Source: Oreohelix idahoensis
Taxonomy: Eukaryota; Mollusca; Gastropoda; Stylommatophora; Oreohelicidae
Assembly (NCBI GenBank): GCA_024509875.1
Contig: JAMPIV010000293.1
Span: 192,103 to 256,102, forward strand
Direction: 5' to 3'
DNA: 64,000 bases
Positions 41,800 to 54,277 of the stretch are shown here, piece by piece; the first letter of the stretch is position 1, and each line of letters begins with the position of its first letter. The notes beneath the pieces were generated by a model. It saw only the letters and a list, made by a program, of their open reading frames with translations. It was not told where the DNA came from and made no database searches. Both the position numbers and the translations under genes were made by a program.

Positions 41800-41985
41800 A
41801 CTGTACTAGTCCAGCTTTAGGAGGTGGGATGACCAGCACTCTTTCTCGCTGCCTTTCTAACTCAAGAACAATGTCAGGTACCCATTTACAGCTGGGTAGA
41901 CTGGATTGTGACTCTACCATGTTCCGATCTTGGAACACGGCAACTTTGCTGCCCAGTGGCAAGCTCTCTATCCGCTCAGCCAGTT
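41800..41985 (-). mobile_element. SINE family 2, minus-strand copy
   Basis: The reverse complement contains GAGCGGATAGAGAGCTTGCC and CCCAGCTGTAAATGGGTACC as in the copies at 6896 and 11046. Confidence 0.6.
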
Positions 41986-42268
41986 GAAAGCTCTACATGT
42001 ATCTTTACGGTTTACACTCAGATGCTGAGTCGAGACGCAGACGCATGGGCGATCATGTCCTTCCACAGATCTCAATGTGTTAAGAATCTCCAACCGTTTC
42101 TGCAGTTCATCTCTTTCCGTCTTAAGCTATTCATTATATTTTCTCTCTACCTTTATCAACTTCTCTTTCCCTTGTTTTCCGGGGTGATCACGATCATATC
42201 GAATGTTCCACACCTTATCATATGTCTAATGAAGGTTGATTGTCTTTTACTGGTACTTGTTATAATAT

Positions 42269-42544
42269 TGGGACCGAAGACGCAGCAAGAGAGATGAATG
42301 CAGTCAGCGACTCATAGCTTGACTGCTTGCGTCAAGGTTAGCGAACCAGAGCTGACCAAGACCCTTCTCCACCTCCACGTGGTGGTCCTGGAAACACTGC
42401 ATCACTGCAGTCTGGCCGAGAGAGTAGGGATCGAAAAGGGAAGGCAAACCCTGTCGCAAAAATGCCATGCTAAAATCGGATGTGTCGGGCCGAAAGGCGC
42501 AAATATCGTAGCTTCGCTGTAAATGACGAACGAGGAAGACGAAG
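42269..42544 (+). repeat. Interspersed repeat R300, copy 2
   Basis: Pairs with 36503-36804; ends at GACGAACGAGGAAGACGAAG. Confidence 0.8.
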
Positions 42545-42790
42545 TTATAATATTTAATATCATCATCATTATTATTATCATCATCATCATCATTTTCTGT
42601 TCACTCCTTGTGGAGCAAAGAGCCACAACCACAACTGGTCCCCTTGAATAATGCTGAACCCAATTATTCTTGCAATGATAGTTTCTGTAACCCTTTGTTT
42701 GGCATGTTGAGGTGCCACATCCTTGCACAACCTCATATTGGTCACCTTCTACGACATACATGAAGGATTAGTAGTTCTGTTATTTCTTTG

Positions 42791-42935
42791 TACAGGTCTG
42801 TTATCCAAAACATCTTTGTTTCGGAAACCGCATTTTTTCGGATTTCAGATGCCACACACAGCGCGTTCGAAAAACACTTTCGATTTTCAGAATATTTCGG
42901 TTTTCAGATGTTCGGATAAAAGGGTATAACCTGTA
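42791..42935. mobile_element. Small Tc1/pogo-type MITE
   Basis: 145 bp from TACAGGTCTGTTATCC to GGATAAAAGGGTATAACCTGTA. The inverted TACAGGT/ACCTGTA ends include the TA dinucleotide target typical of the superfamily. Confidence 0.65.
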
Positions 42936-43051
42936 TCTTAAGAGATGCTCTGGAACTACACAGGGTATATTAATATATACGCTATTTTACTACATAAATT
43001 GTCGCAATGATGTAAATATGCTTGGATTGATCGCATGCATTGTCTAAACAG

Positions 43052-43180
43052 GTAAGCGATTGGGTAAGTTCATGGAACCTGGTGCCAAAGCCACGAGTTG
43101 TGCCCTTTGACATGTTACAGACAGCCCAGGAGAAACAGAAAGACGCCCCTGTACCTACAGTACCTACCGACAGAATACGG
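43052..43180 (+). CDS. Filamin-type repeat gene, exon c (linker)
   Basis: Acceptor TCTAAACAG ends at 43051; strong donor GTAAGCAA at 43181. The 43 codons, phase 0 to phase 0, read VSDWVSSWNLVPKPRVVPFD, then MLQTAQEKQKDAPVPTVPTD and RIR. Directly following GSPFEVK of exon b it gives ...GSPFEVKVSDW, the usual run-out of a filamin strand G. The rest is Pro- and charge-rich, unlike an Ig repeat, and may be a hinge or an inter-repeat linker. Confidence comes from splice sites and phase; the sequence itself is not diagnostic. Confidence 0.7.
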
Positions 43181-43467
43181 GTAAGCAAGAAATCAATGAA
43201 GGGACACAAATACAAATATCTAGATCAGTTTTGTTACTGTTAGTTGAGGCCCGCGGATCAATGCGGTCCGCGATCCATCGACTGCAGGTCCGCGACGAGC
43301 TTCCAAGAAAGATAGAAACAATATTCTCCTTCTTCAAGTATCGTTCCCGCTGACATGGGTGATCATGTATCTCCACGACTTCCTGTCCAAGTGATGTTTA
43401 TCAAATCTGTTGATAAACTTCTTTCATAATGTTAAACTAACCAGTATCTCCTTTATCTCTTTTTACT

Positions 43468-43821
43468 TCAATCTTTCCAAAAGTCACAGTATATGTCATT
43501 TTCCTCTTTCTCATAAGATGCCCAAAGACAGGGAAATGCTTGTTTCCAATGTGAGTAATAAGCTATATCTGAGCAGCGGCTTTTTGTCCGGACAACCTCA
43601 TTACTCCGTTTATCCATTAACAAAGATTTGTTGTACAAAATACTTTTCATTTTATGGAAAGTTGCTTTTGCCTGAGCTATTCTACTCTTCACTTCTGAGA
43701 TGCATCTTCCATCTGATGTTATTAACGTGTCCAGGTGTTTGAATATGTTGACTTGTTTCGAAATAGTATCCTTAACTTTTATGTGACATTCTGAGTATGT
43801 TTTTTTCTTCGATATGATCAT
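43468..43821 (-). pseudogene. LINE reverse transcriptase fragment
   Basis: A minus-strand frame contains NIFKHLDTLITSDGRCISEV and KSRIAQAKATFHKMKSIL, the post-catalytic segment of LINE RTs (YLG-x-x-ITxDG...EI-x-x-RI-x-x-AK-x-x-F). 118 codons only, truncated at both ends. Confidence 0.75.
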
Positions 43822-43959
43822 TACTTCGGTTGTTTTTTATTTCTTCTTGCTATTTTAAGTTAAGGCCTTTATTTTCACTTTCTATCACTAATGAATAAAT
43901 CATTTATTGTAACTTTTTTCACTTTTTGCTATTAAGATCATGGGGCAGCACGGAAGGAA

Positions 43960-43992
43960 GGAAACAAGAAAGGAAGGATGAAAGAAGGATGA

Positions 43993-44040
<48 letters not shown>

Positions 44041-44290
44041 ACGAACGAAAGGTAAGAAAGGAAGGAAGGTAAGAAGGAAGGAAGGAAGGAAGGAAGGAAG
44101 GAAGGAAGGAAGGAAGGAAGGAAGGAAGGAAGGAAGGAAGGAAGGAAGGAAGGAAGGAAGGAAGGAAGGAAGGAAGGAAGGAAGGAAGGAAGGAAGGAAG
44201 GTAGGTAGGTAGGTAGGTAGGTAGGTAGGTAGGTATATAGGTAGGTAGGTAGGTAGGTAGGTAGGTAGGTAGGTAGGTAGATAGGTATGT
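43960..44290. repeat. Compound tetranucleotide microsatellite (GAAA)n-(GGAA)n-(GGTA)n
   Basis: About 60 bp of GAAA, then ~140 bp of GGAA and ~80 bp of GGTA units. The minus-strand frames rich in PSFLPSF and TYLPTYLP are by-products. Confidence 0.97.
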
Positions 44291-46460
44291 AGTGTCCCGA
44301 AATATGTTCATTTTTTATGGTCTTTCTCTCCACTCCGGGGTATTATTATCTACCACTCTTTCTTCGTGTTAATTCTTCCAGTATTTGTTGTTTTCGCTTT
44401 CAAAGTTCAAGGTTTTCTTGTCACATCTTGTTCTAAATTGTCCCTCCCTTAGTTTTACTTGAGCACGTGATCTAACTTTGCAACCACATTGACTTTGTTT
44501 GTGCAAAGCAAAGTTACCACATTGACTTTTGTCTTATCGCCAGCTCCGGACGGAATAAAAGTCTACACTGAGCGATATTCCTATTGTTAATCCTGACTTC
44601 TTGCCTGGAAAGATGCACAAACATGTTGTTCACTGAGGTCCAATATGGATAGACAGACGTTATGTGGAGATAAGGCGGCAATTAGCAAATATGCAGTGCC
44701 CACAAACATGATCGATGACAATTTTGGAGAAGACTATTAGTAATAGATCTTTGAAGTATTGAGTTGTAAACACGATAATTACTCACTGAAATAGCAAGAC
44801 CTTATATGGTAATGGAGTTTGAAAATAATATGTTATGTGTCACGTAGAAAGTTCTACATGAGAGATGCGTGTGGGAGAGAACCCCCTACAAAAATCAGAC
44901 TGTTATTTACCATTGGTTTGGCATTTGAAATGCTAAGATAGGCTGCTCTTGATTGGATTTATAGTCCACGAAGCAATACGGGTGTGTGAGTGACAATATT
45001 TGTTATAACCAGGCGCCTTGGAAGCCTACTTCAAATTTCTTCAAGGGTAAATCATAGACAGCTAGGAACACAGAATATCAGGACCCAAAGATAGGACAAG
45101 CCAGAGGACCAGACGTGAATTCTATGATTAGAAGAGAGTAACCTCTGAGAAATTACTTTGTGCCTTAAGTTCTGGGATCCTAGTTCGTGCTATAAGTTAG
45201 ACACCTAACTTACCTGAAGAGACGGTATCTTAAATTAGTTTTCCGACACTATTCGGACGTTACCTTGTGCAACAAGTCTGTGTTTAATTCGCCCACATAA
45301 ACTCGGGCTAAGTTGTAATATGTATTTCATCATTTCAAATTTTTGCATTTTTGACAAGTATAATTTGCTTGTGGATGTACAGTGGCATATGAGGCTATCA
45401 ATGGAAGTGGTGGATGGAAGCAGAGGGCGCCTGATGCTCATATCAAGGACCCAAAACGCAAAAGAGTCATTTGTTTTCCTCTTAGTTTGTGGTCCAAGTT
45501 GCCAGCAGTCGACGCTAGACACAAACATCAGACGGATCTTGGATAGGCTTGACAACCTATGTGATTACCTCATAGGTATTACAGCCACCAGACTTGACTA
45601 TTGAACAGAAGTACCGTCCAAAGCACCTGTGGGAACCAACAGCGACTGAAGCAGATGCCAACCGACTCCACACAGGAAGCTTAGTAGCAAACAAGCGAAA
45701 TCAATTAACATTTCACAAGTTTTCCACCACAGCATAAATCATCCGATGATCAGTAGCACCGTTTCTTCAAGTTATTTATTTTAAATCTTGTTAAAATCTG
45801 AGTGATTATTAAATCTGTGTATCTGTAACTTTAAAGTTATACTTGGATTAATCACTACTGTGTGAATTGTACGTCTGCACCCGCATGACTCATATTGTGG
45901 TAAATGCACAAACATATACAGCTTTAAAATTAATAGTTGCTGAATCACCAATCAGCTGGGGGCTAAAAAAGCCACGAGTCAAAATTTTCTCCAAGAATGG
46001 GTGGAACATAAGTTCGCGACAACGTAGTTTATCTCAGTTGATGTGCTTGCTTTTCTTTAACATCCTATGAGGTCTCCTTAAATAAAAGTATCATTCTTCT
46101 ATTTATATCTCTGCCGAGAGTAATCTTGAGCGAAGGTTGATATCTTTGAATACTCTCATCATTATACTCTAAATTTAGCCATTGTTGCACCATTTCTGCA
46201 GAGCAGGGGAGATGATCCACGTCACAGTGAGACGGACAGAAATAAATAAAACAGAAAACTAGAAAGAAATGATGTATTGATGAATGCTGTAGCGACACGG
46301 ACAGGTCGCTCTAAAGATTTCCCCGTAAATAGCAATCTTTAGGATTTATCGTATTTATATATCTAAGATTCACAAACGGGGAATCACCTAGTTACTCGTG
46401 GACGAAAAAAAGGAAACAAATCAGAAGTGCGGAAAAAGAGCCAATTAAACGCAGAGGAGC
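44291..46460. other. No gene recognised except repeat R190, copy 3
   Basis: 46082-46250 carries R190 on the minus strand (QQWLNLEYNDESIQRYQPSL). The remainder is unassigned. Confidence 0.55.
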
Positions 46461-46697
46461 GAAAGTGAGAAATTCATCGGAACAGAAAAGGAGATTCAGC
46501 TTGAGACAGATTAAACCAATCAGACTGATGCACGGGAGATCCAATCAACTTTTAGGATCAATCAAATTCATACACTGCCATCAATGGTACCTATACCTTG
46601 TAGTGGTATGGCAGCTTGTGTACCCTGACATTATACCCAGAACTATGCCAGTGGGAGATTTACTCCTGGTAGGTTCAACCAAGCTGGACTGGTCTGC

Positions 46698-47565
46698 GTG
46701 GGTAGGGGTCAGACAAAAGCTGGTACTCTGGTCCTCCAGGTTGGGGGTTTTAGCACAGGGGTTGTCTATGTAAAAAAATCGCACGTTACGGAAACAACAA
46801 TAAATGGAAAAACTTTGCTGCGGGACGGACATCCGGAGTTTCAGGCTCGTATGACTGACAGTGGTGAAAGCCGAAAGGAAGCCACTGGCATGAAAACGGA
46901 TGCACCGACCGCAAAACACGAAACCAGAATTGGTTTTTGGAACGTCAGAACTATGAATGAGGCAGGAAAGCTGAAACAAATCACAGCAGAGATGAGGAAC
47001 TACAAGATACATATCCTGGGAATAAGCGAGAGCAGATGGACAGATAGGGGGAGAATAAAAACAGCTACAGGGGAAACAGTACTTTATTCTGGCAGAGAGG
47101 ATGGTCAGCACAACGAAGGTGTAGCCATTATCCTGAAGAAAGAAATGGAAAGGTCTTTACTGGAATGGAAACCCATCAACAACAGACTGATAAGAGCAAG
47201 ACTAAGGGGGAGGTTCACCAACACCACTATTATACAATGCTATGCACCAAAAAAACGACAGCGATGAAGAGATCAAGGACGAGTTCTATCAACAGGTACA
47301 AAAAGAAATGGAAACTACACCCAGGTACGATCTCATTATAGTAATGGGAGACCTAAATGGGAAAGTGGGAGCATACAATAATTATAACGAAAGAGTAATG
47401 GGGAAATGCGGCAGTGGAACAGCAAATGAGAATGGGGACAAATTAATAAGCTTCTGCAGTATTAACAACCTGGTCATTGGAGGAACACTTTTTCCACACA
47501 AGGAAGTGCACAAGTTAACATGGGGGAGACAGAAAACCACCATCAACAGATGGAGAGACAGATAG
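46698..47565 (+). pseudogene. LINE copy 1 endonuclease domain
   Basis: Two overlapping frames joined at an A-run near 47250 (frameshift). They show TRIGFWNVRTMNEAGKLKQI, HILGISESRWTDRGRIKTAT, GVAIILKKEM, IIQCYAPK and then DLIIVMGDLNGKVGA. This is the AP-endonuclease fold with WNVRT, the catalytic Glu in SES, and GDLN. It would nick target DNA for target-primed reverse transcription. Stops at 47565, where the corrupted duplication begins. Confidence 0.85.
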
Positions 47566-47567
47566 AT

Positions 47568-48184
47568 GATAAGAGCAAGAGCTAAGGGGGAGGTTCACCA
47601 AAACCACTATTATTTACTAATGAAGTTGCAGCACCAAAAAAACGACAGCGATGAAGAGATCAAGGACGAGTTCTTTAATAAACAGGTTACAAAAAGAAAT
47701 GGACAAAACTACACCAGGTACGAGAGTCATCACATAGTATAGCAAGGGAGACCTAAATGGGAAGAGTGGGAGCAGAAAAGAATACATTAATTATAACGAA
47801 AGAGAGTAATGGAATTTTGCGGAGTGGCAAGTTCACAGACAAATGAGAATGGGGACAAATTAATAAGCTTCTGCAGTATTAACAACCTGGTCATTGGAGG
47901 AACACTTTTTCCACACAAGGAAGTGCACAAGTTAACATGGGAATCACCAAACGAACGAGACAGAAAACTGGTTCAGATAGATTCAACATTAGATGATCAA
48001 TGGCAGATGGAGACATGCACTACAAGACGTGAAAGTAGGAACAGAGGCGAGATGAAGTGGGAAATGATCATCAATAGTAAGTAGCAAGACTGAAAGTGAT
48101 AAACGATAGGTTACAAAACTACAAGGAGAGAGATGGTAAAGGAGTAAGAAGAGGCGCAGATGTGGGAAATGATCATCACCTAGT
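47568..48184 (+). repeat. Insertion-ridden local duplication of the LINE endonuclease segment
   Basis: 47568-47940 repeats 47188-47523 with many 1-6 base insertions; 48052-48094 similarly repeats 48150-48202 (GTGGGAAATGATCATCA...GCAAGACTGAAAGTGA). The pattern looks like unpolished long-read sequence joined next to the corrected version. Confidence 0.75.
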
Positions 48185-48873
48185 AGTAGCAAGACTGAAA
48201 GTGAAACTCAGAGCTGCTGGACCAGTTGCAGTCAAACAGAAAAGATACAACATCACGAAACTGAAGGATTCCCTCACCAGAAAAGCTTTCGTGGTCGACG
48301 TAAAGAGAAGATATGAGATTATCAAAAGCCAGGAAAGAACAGAGACCGATGATGTTGACCAGAGATTCAACACCATCTCAACAATATACAAGGAAAGCAG
48401 CAAGTCATGCTTGGGATTCCAGGAAAGAAAGAGCCAAGACTGGATAACACCAGATACGCTAAACATCATAGCGAAGAGAAAGGAAATAAAAAGAAAGAAA
48501 ACAGAAGCTAAGTCTCCCAGATTAAAGGCAATATATAGTGAACAGTACAGTCAACTGGACAAGGAAGTTAAACGTCAAACCCGTGCTAACAAAAGGACAT
48601 TTCTGGATGACCTTGCAAGACAGGCAGAAGAGGCAGCACTGAGAAATGAACAAAGCACAGTATACAAAATAACTAAAATCATCAGTTGAAAACGAGGTGC
48701 AAACAAAATTACATTAGTAAGAGATAAGCAAGGAAATCTCATCACAACAGTAGTGGGACAGGAAACAAGATGGGCAGAGCATTTCAGAGAAACTCTGAAT
48801 AAGGAACCACCAGAGACACAATTGAATGTTCCTGAGGCTGAAAATGATCTAGATGTTAATACAGACATCCCAC
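48096..48873 (+). pseudogene. LINE copy 1 endonuclease-RT linker
   Basis: The frame to 48689 contains VGNDHHLVVARLKVKLRAAG (end of endonuclease: SDHHLV) and WITPDTLNIIAKRKEIKRKK. A TGA at 48687 is followed by continuing text KRGANKITLVRDKQGNLITT, so one stop is present. It breaks at 48873 with the LTR-like insertion. Confidence 0.8.
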
Positions 48874-51001
48874 TGTAGTGAATTTCTAAATACAATATAT
48901 AAATTAGAATATAACAGTATAGGGCATAAAGGCAAAGATAAGAAAGTACTAAAAACAATTTCTGCTAGAACGGTTGTTGTCGCCTACGCCTTCAGATTAT
49001 TATGTGCTAACGAATAGCCGAACAAAACGGTACCCAATTTTTCAAATTCGTCCTTGACATAAACACCCACTTTTCCAAGTTCTAAGAAATATTTGCCTAA
49101 AATGCATTGTGGAACGAGGAGTGGCAAGGATAGATGAAAATGCTAATTCGTTCGCATTGATTTCAAACTAAAAGCCAACCACAGCACAGGGGCAAGCCTT
49201 GTCTTAGGGGTTTTCCCAATACGATGAAAAAGTTAGAAATGTATACACTACGGTCATGGAAACATGTTTAGCTCTTATTGTGAATGACCTAAGCTCTCGT
49301 ATTTCGCTTGATATTACATGGAAAAAGCGTGAACGAGAGGTAGTTTAAAAATAAACAACTAACATAGAAAAAAAGATAGAATTTTGAACCAAACCACATA
49401 GCCCCTTAAAAATCGTATATTCGTGTACCTGAAGACTTGCTGACCAAGAATATGTTGTTAGTTATCTAAATAGTCCCTTAACTAATCAAATAATGATAAA
49501 ACAATACATAGAGATCAGAGATACTGTCAGGTCAGGTCATATCTGCTTAGATTGGATCGCATATTTTTTGGGAAAAAAGTAGGTGACAGATAGGCTAAGA
49601 TAGTACAGTGAATCCGATTGGGTGGAATTTGAAGTGAGACGACATATTATTGGCTGACCTTTGAATAAACATAAATAGCCTAGTAACGTAGAAAGGTTTG
49701 AATGATATTTTTTGAAAGACGGTTTACCACTGTAATATTAAGAGTGATTGGCCAACTGAGTCGATATTGTCAGAACAAGCGTTAGGGGGGACGCCATTTC
49801 TTGAAAAATTCTACCAGCGATTGATGAGATCAGGCTGTGCTTTCAAATACAATTTCTAGGCAGCCTGGACAATAAAACAGATCGAAACTGTGTCAGTCAT
49901 CGTCACTGTGTATTTCATTGAAAAATTGTGGTAAGATTGACATTTATTAACATTATTTTATATAAAAATTGAATGTGAAATAATAATATATGTCTGTACA
50001 TGAGTGGGTCTATAGCGACCATGAGGCAAAGCCTAGAGATTGATCCACCATGTGATAGACTGTCAGAGAGGTGTAAAACTACAAGAATATGTATGAGTGT
50101 CATAAAGGAGCATAACACCTATCCTATTTTATGGAAAAGATTACAGCTGGAATTGCAGTGGCGTTGTAACTATTAGGGGAGAGGAATACTGGTGTACATT
50201 GTCACATCAAAAGATAATGGTGGCATAGGTTGGTATAAGGCTATGACCCTTTTTGTTTGTTTGTAATGTACCTGTCCTAGAATGTGGACTATTAGTGTAT
50301 GCTAGGTATTAAGAAGGATGCATAACCTTCACATTTCAGAGGTCCTGGGTACTGACGTTAATGTGGTACCAAACGCTTGAAAACTGATTGATTCAGGACT
50401 CTGTTTGCATACTGCGAGCCCATGCTAGTGGCCATTGCCTATCAAACAGGGAACAGATTGTCAAGCAAGCAGAGGAAACGTTCTACCTGTATTCTACTGC
50501 CAAGTTAAGTTCATGTTCGGCACCTGAAAGCTCAATTAACAGAACTTTAAAAAGTAAATAAAACTGGGACAAATATTTAATAGTCCCACAAGAGACAAAC
50601 GAAAACAAACATAACTAAAAGGGTGTGATTTTAAACAACAACCTAGGGGTACTACCAGTATTACCTTAAAGTAGGAGAATACTACTACAGACGTATATTA
50701 GAATAATATTTTTATGTATGGACAGAAGATCTACTGTGCTATTGGACTGATGTAAATGATTCTTTTGATTTTACTTTTGATTATCAGTCCTGGTTCAAAA
50801 TAAATTAGAATCAGGATAATAAATTGTAAAAATTATATTTACACAAATTTCAACCACAGTCTTAAATAAGATAGCCTTTTAAAGTGTCGTTTGTATGTTA
50901 TTGTGGTAGTACTGTGTGTTGTTGTGAATAATAAACTATTTGTTTGTATGTTTGTTGGTCATTACATATTACACTCTACCTTCATAACCCTAGACACTAC
51001 A
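48874..51001 (+). mobile_element. LTR-like insertion in the LINE (candidate solo LTR or LTR remnant)
   Basis: Begins TGTAGTGAATTTC and ends ACACTACA, giving inverted ends TGTAGTG/CACTACA as LTRs have. A further ~170 bp (51002-51170) with AAAAGGGGTGGTAG, similar to a polypurine tract, separates it from the LINE RT text. No target duplication was found, so the boundaries are tentative. Confidence 0.45.
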
Positions 51002-51169
51002 CGAAGTCATTTAATATAATAATATAAATACATTTTGAATGAGATAAAAGGGGTGGTAGCGGAAAGGTACCCTGAAAAGTTCACAATACTATTGGGTAAA
51101 TTCAGGGACCTTCATAGCTAATCTCATTTATTACAATAATAATACCTAACAACACTTTATAACATCAAA

Positions 51170-52691
51170 ATCCACCACACCCACGAAAAGAAGAAATCAT
51201 CACAGCAATCAAAGGGTTAAAGAATGGAAAAGCTCCTGGTCATGATAACTTAAATGCAGAGCTATTTAAGACAGACCCAGAGCTAGCAGCAGAACTATTA
51301 GAACCACTATTTGCACAAGTCTGGAAAACAGGGACAACACCAACAGAGTGGAGAAAAGGAATAATTGTCAAATTGCCCAAGAAGGGAGATCTTGCAGACT
51401 GCAATAATTGGAGAGGAATAATTCTTCTCTCAGTTCCCAGCAAAATACTAGGCAGGATAATTATACAGAGAATTTCAAAAGCAGTAGACCACAAATTGAG
51501 GAAAGAACAAGAAGGATTTAGAAAGAACAGAAGATGTGTAGATCATATATTTACCCTCAGGAACATTATAGAGCAGTGCTCAGAATGGCAAAGACAGTTG
51601 TACATTAATTTCGTTGATTTTGAAAAGGCTTTTGACAGTATACATAGGGACAGTTTATGGAAAATACTGAGTGCTTATGGAATTCCAAGCTGCAAAGTGT
51701 CAATCATAAAAAGTCTTTATGCCAACTTTACGTGCAGCATTGGGCAGAGCAACCTAACCTTTGAAGTGAAGACAGGAGTACGACAGGGATGCTCCTTATC
51801 AACCACTCTATTTTTAACAGTCATAGACTGGGTGATGCGCCAGACAACAGAGGGCAATCGAAGAGGAATAAGATGGACTACATTTTCTACATTGGAAGAT
51901 CTGGAATATGCAGATGACATTGCACTGCTAGCACATTCACATCAACACGTCCAGGAAAAAACGGATAGACTTAATAAGTATAGCCAGCAGGTGGGCTTGA
52001 ACATCAACTTAAAGACGACAGAGGTCATGACGATCAATGTGAGCAACCCTGAGCCCATATCAGTAAGGAATCAGCAACTGGAACAGACAGATGCCTTCAC
52101 ATACCTAGGATGCATAGTAACACCAGACGGCGGAGCAAGCAAAGACATCAACAACAGAATGAACAAAGCAAGAACAGCCTTTTTTAGTCTAAACAACATC
52201 TGGAAGTCCTCTCAGTACAGCACACGCACAAAATTAGGATTATATCAGAGCTGTGTGCTTTCTGTGCTTCTCTATAGCGCGGAGAGCTGGAGAGTTACAG
52301 AGAAGGAAATGTCGAAATTGTCCTCTTTTCACACAACATGCCTAAGAAAAATTCTCCGAATCTTTTGGCCGAATATCATCACCAACCAAGATCTGCTTAC
52401 TCGGAGCAAGCAAGAGGACATGCACACCATCATAGCTGGCAGACGCTGGAGCTGGGTTGGCCATGTCCTCAGAAGAGACCCCGATGCCATCACAAGAACA
52501 GCTATGCTATGGACCCCGAAGGAAAACGAAAGAGAGGCCGACCAAAAACAACTTGGCGGAGGACTGTGGAGGCTGAGATGCAAAGAATGAACCAGAGTTG
52601 GGGCACTGTACGAAGAATGGCCGCCGACCGAGCAAAGTGGAATCAATTTGTTGTTGCCCTACAAGACGCCACCAGGCGTAATGGCCACTGA
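51170..52691 (+). pseudogene. LINE copy 1 reverse transcriptase
   Basis: Resumes with KNGKAPGHDNLNAELFK, then LPKKGDLADCNNWRGIILLS, EQEGFRKNRRCVDHIFTLRN, FVDFEKAFDSIHRDSLW, KTGVRQGCSLSTTLFL and LEYADDIALLAH (catalytic YADD intact). Near 52530 a frameshift moves to GKRKRGRPKTTWRRTVEAEM, ending DATRRNGH-stop at 52691. Without that frameshift and the 2.3-kb insertion upstream it would be a standard RT. Confidence 0.9.
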
Positions 52692-52740
52692 CTGCTTTGA
52701 CGGTCGGCGGCTAAGAATCAAGGAAGAGAGAAGAAAGAAA

Positions 52741-53633
52741 ATTCCTACAGACTGGGAAACTGTATATAAGCCCGCTTATATTCAGTTCTAGACTCCCAAA
52801 ATTTCACATAAAGATCTCATAGCTGAGAAGACGTCTAGCGGACTGACCTATGCTTGTAGAGGACACATAGCCACAGCCCATAGCTGAGAAAAGCCTAGCT
52901 GACCTGCTTTGTGAGCAGAACTGCATAAGTATTCAGCTCAGACCCATAATAGTGTGTCTGAAGGGTGTGCTAAATTTGTATTGATCGTTAGGTTACAAAG
53001 TATGTTGTTGCCATGTAATTTGATGTATTATTTAAAATTAATGTTATGAGTGACTTTGATTTACTTACTGGTATCTTAATTTTGGTACTCTAAACTCTAT
53101 GCTAACAAATGAAGTTGGTCTATAGTTAAATATAACCAGAAACAATACTGAACAGCATGACGCAGCTAGAATCCTTGTCAGGATTATGCTGAATACTAGC
53201 TATAGTGCTTACAGAACTCTTCAGGGCTTAGCTTTTAAATGATGGGCGCCTAAGAGTTCGTTTTCTTCCTCCTTTTCTTCCTCTTCTTCTCTTCTTCCTC
53301 TACTAATTCTTCTCTTTCCTCGTGTCTTTTCGTTCAATGCAAATTTAAATGTTCGTTGATGTAATATCGTTTAAGGGAAACCACTTAGGCATAACGTAGG
53401 GCCAAAGGGAATTAATCAAGACAGAATTTATGAAAATTTTTAATCATGTCCATAGCCTTTTGATGTATGTTATTGATTGTATGACGTACTTTTTTAATTG
53501 ACAAGCCCACGGCCTCGTGGACTATGTTGTCTAAATGAGGATTTTGATCAAAAGTGACTCGTCATTATCGGAGGATCTTCTTGGTTGTAGAAAACAGATA
53601 CCGTAGTCTGTTGCATATGTTTTCAGGTTCTGA

Positions 53634-53635
<2 letters not shown>
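52741..53635. other. No gene recognised
   Basis: Intronic sequence; pyrimidine-rich at 53260-53330. Confidence 0.55.

Positions 53636-53667
<32 letters not shown>
53636..53667. repeat. (GA)n microsatellite
   Basis: About 15 GA units. Confidence 0.95.
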
Positions 53668-53670
<3 letters not shown>

Positions 53671-53731
53671 CAAAAAATCTTCTGGTAAGAACATAACAGA
53701 CTGTAGTGTGTGGAGTAAAGGACCACTTCTG

Positions 53732-54226
53732 GTCTTTCAATGGTGCCTCTCCTCCCCCGCTACGCCTCCGAGGCACTCTTTATGTCCGTAAACCAGCTGA
53801 TACCGGCTTACCTTCGGAACTCGCCCCGGCGAAAATTTCAAGGTTTCTTTGTTCGAAGCCCCCTCTTCGACTCTTACGTTATATACACGTGTGTGCAGCT
53901 CCTTAACACGACTACAACCCAATCTCAAACCCTTTTCATCTGTCGATTTGAGGTTACAATACTCATACCTTTTACTCTCCCAGATATGTATCCTCTAAGG
54001 GTGCGAATGAAAGTTTTGAGAGTGCACGGAAGTCTTGTTTCCCAAAATGTACTATCTATGTAACATGTATACATAATTTTGTAAATTAAAATTCAAGGGT
54101 GCAGATGGAAGTGAGAGTACAGACGAGTGTTCATAATGAAATATTTAAAATGTATCTTCAATGTTTTCAAGTTTTGTAACATGTACACGGTTTTGTAAAA
54201 TGAAATTGAAAGGCAAATAAACTTCA

Positions 54227-54266
<40 letters not shown>
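53732..54266 (+). mobile_element. Poly(A)-tailed retroposed transcript
   Basis: Ends in ~37 A (54230-54266) with AATAAA at 54216-54221. Flanked by an 11-bp duplication GACCACTTCTG (53721-53731, 54267-54277), the footprint of LINE-type retroposition. A 107-codon frame (53740-54063) has no recognisable domain. The 3' part contains an imperfect ~100-bp duplication (TAACATGTA(T/C)AC... twice). Source RNA unknown: processed pseudogene, SINE-like RNA or 5'-truncated LINE. Confidence 0.85.
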
Positions 54267-54268
<2 letters not shown>

Positions 54269-54277
54269 CCACTTCTG

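Larger units (their letters stand above)
46540..52740 (+). mobile_element. CFDP2-like APE-type LINE, copy 1, interrupted
   Basis: Endonuclease at 46698-47565, linker at 48096-48873, RT at 51170-52691. An LTR-like sequence (48874-~51170) splits linker from RT and a corrupted local duplication (47568-48184) splits endonuclease from linker. Relatives are widely annotated as craniofacial development protein 2-like. Family level: APE-type non-LTR retrotransposon, clade not fixed. Confidence 0.85.

Noticed and set aside
43919..44333. Pro/Ser/Leu-rich ~130-codon frames on the minus strand
   Set aside because: Translation of the GGAA/GGTA microsatellite.
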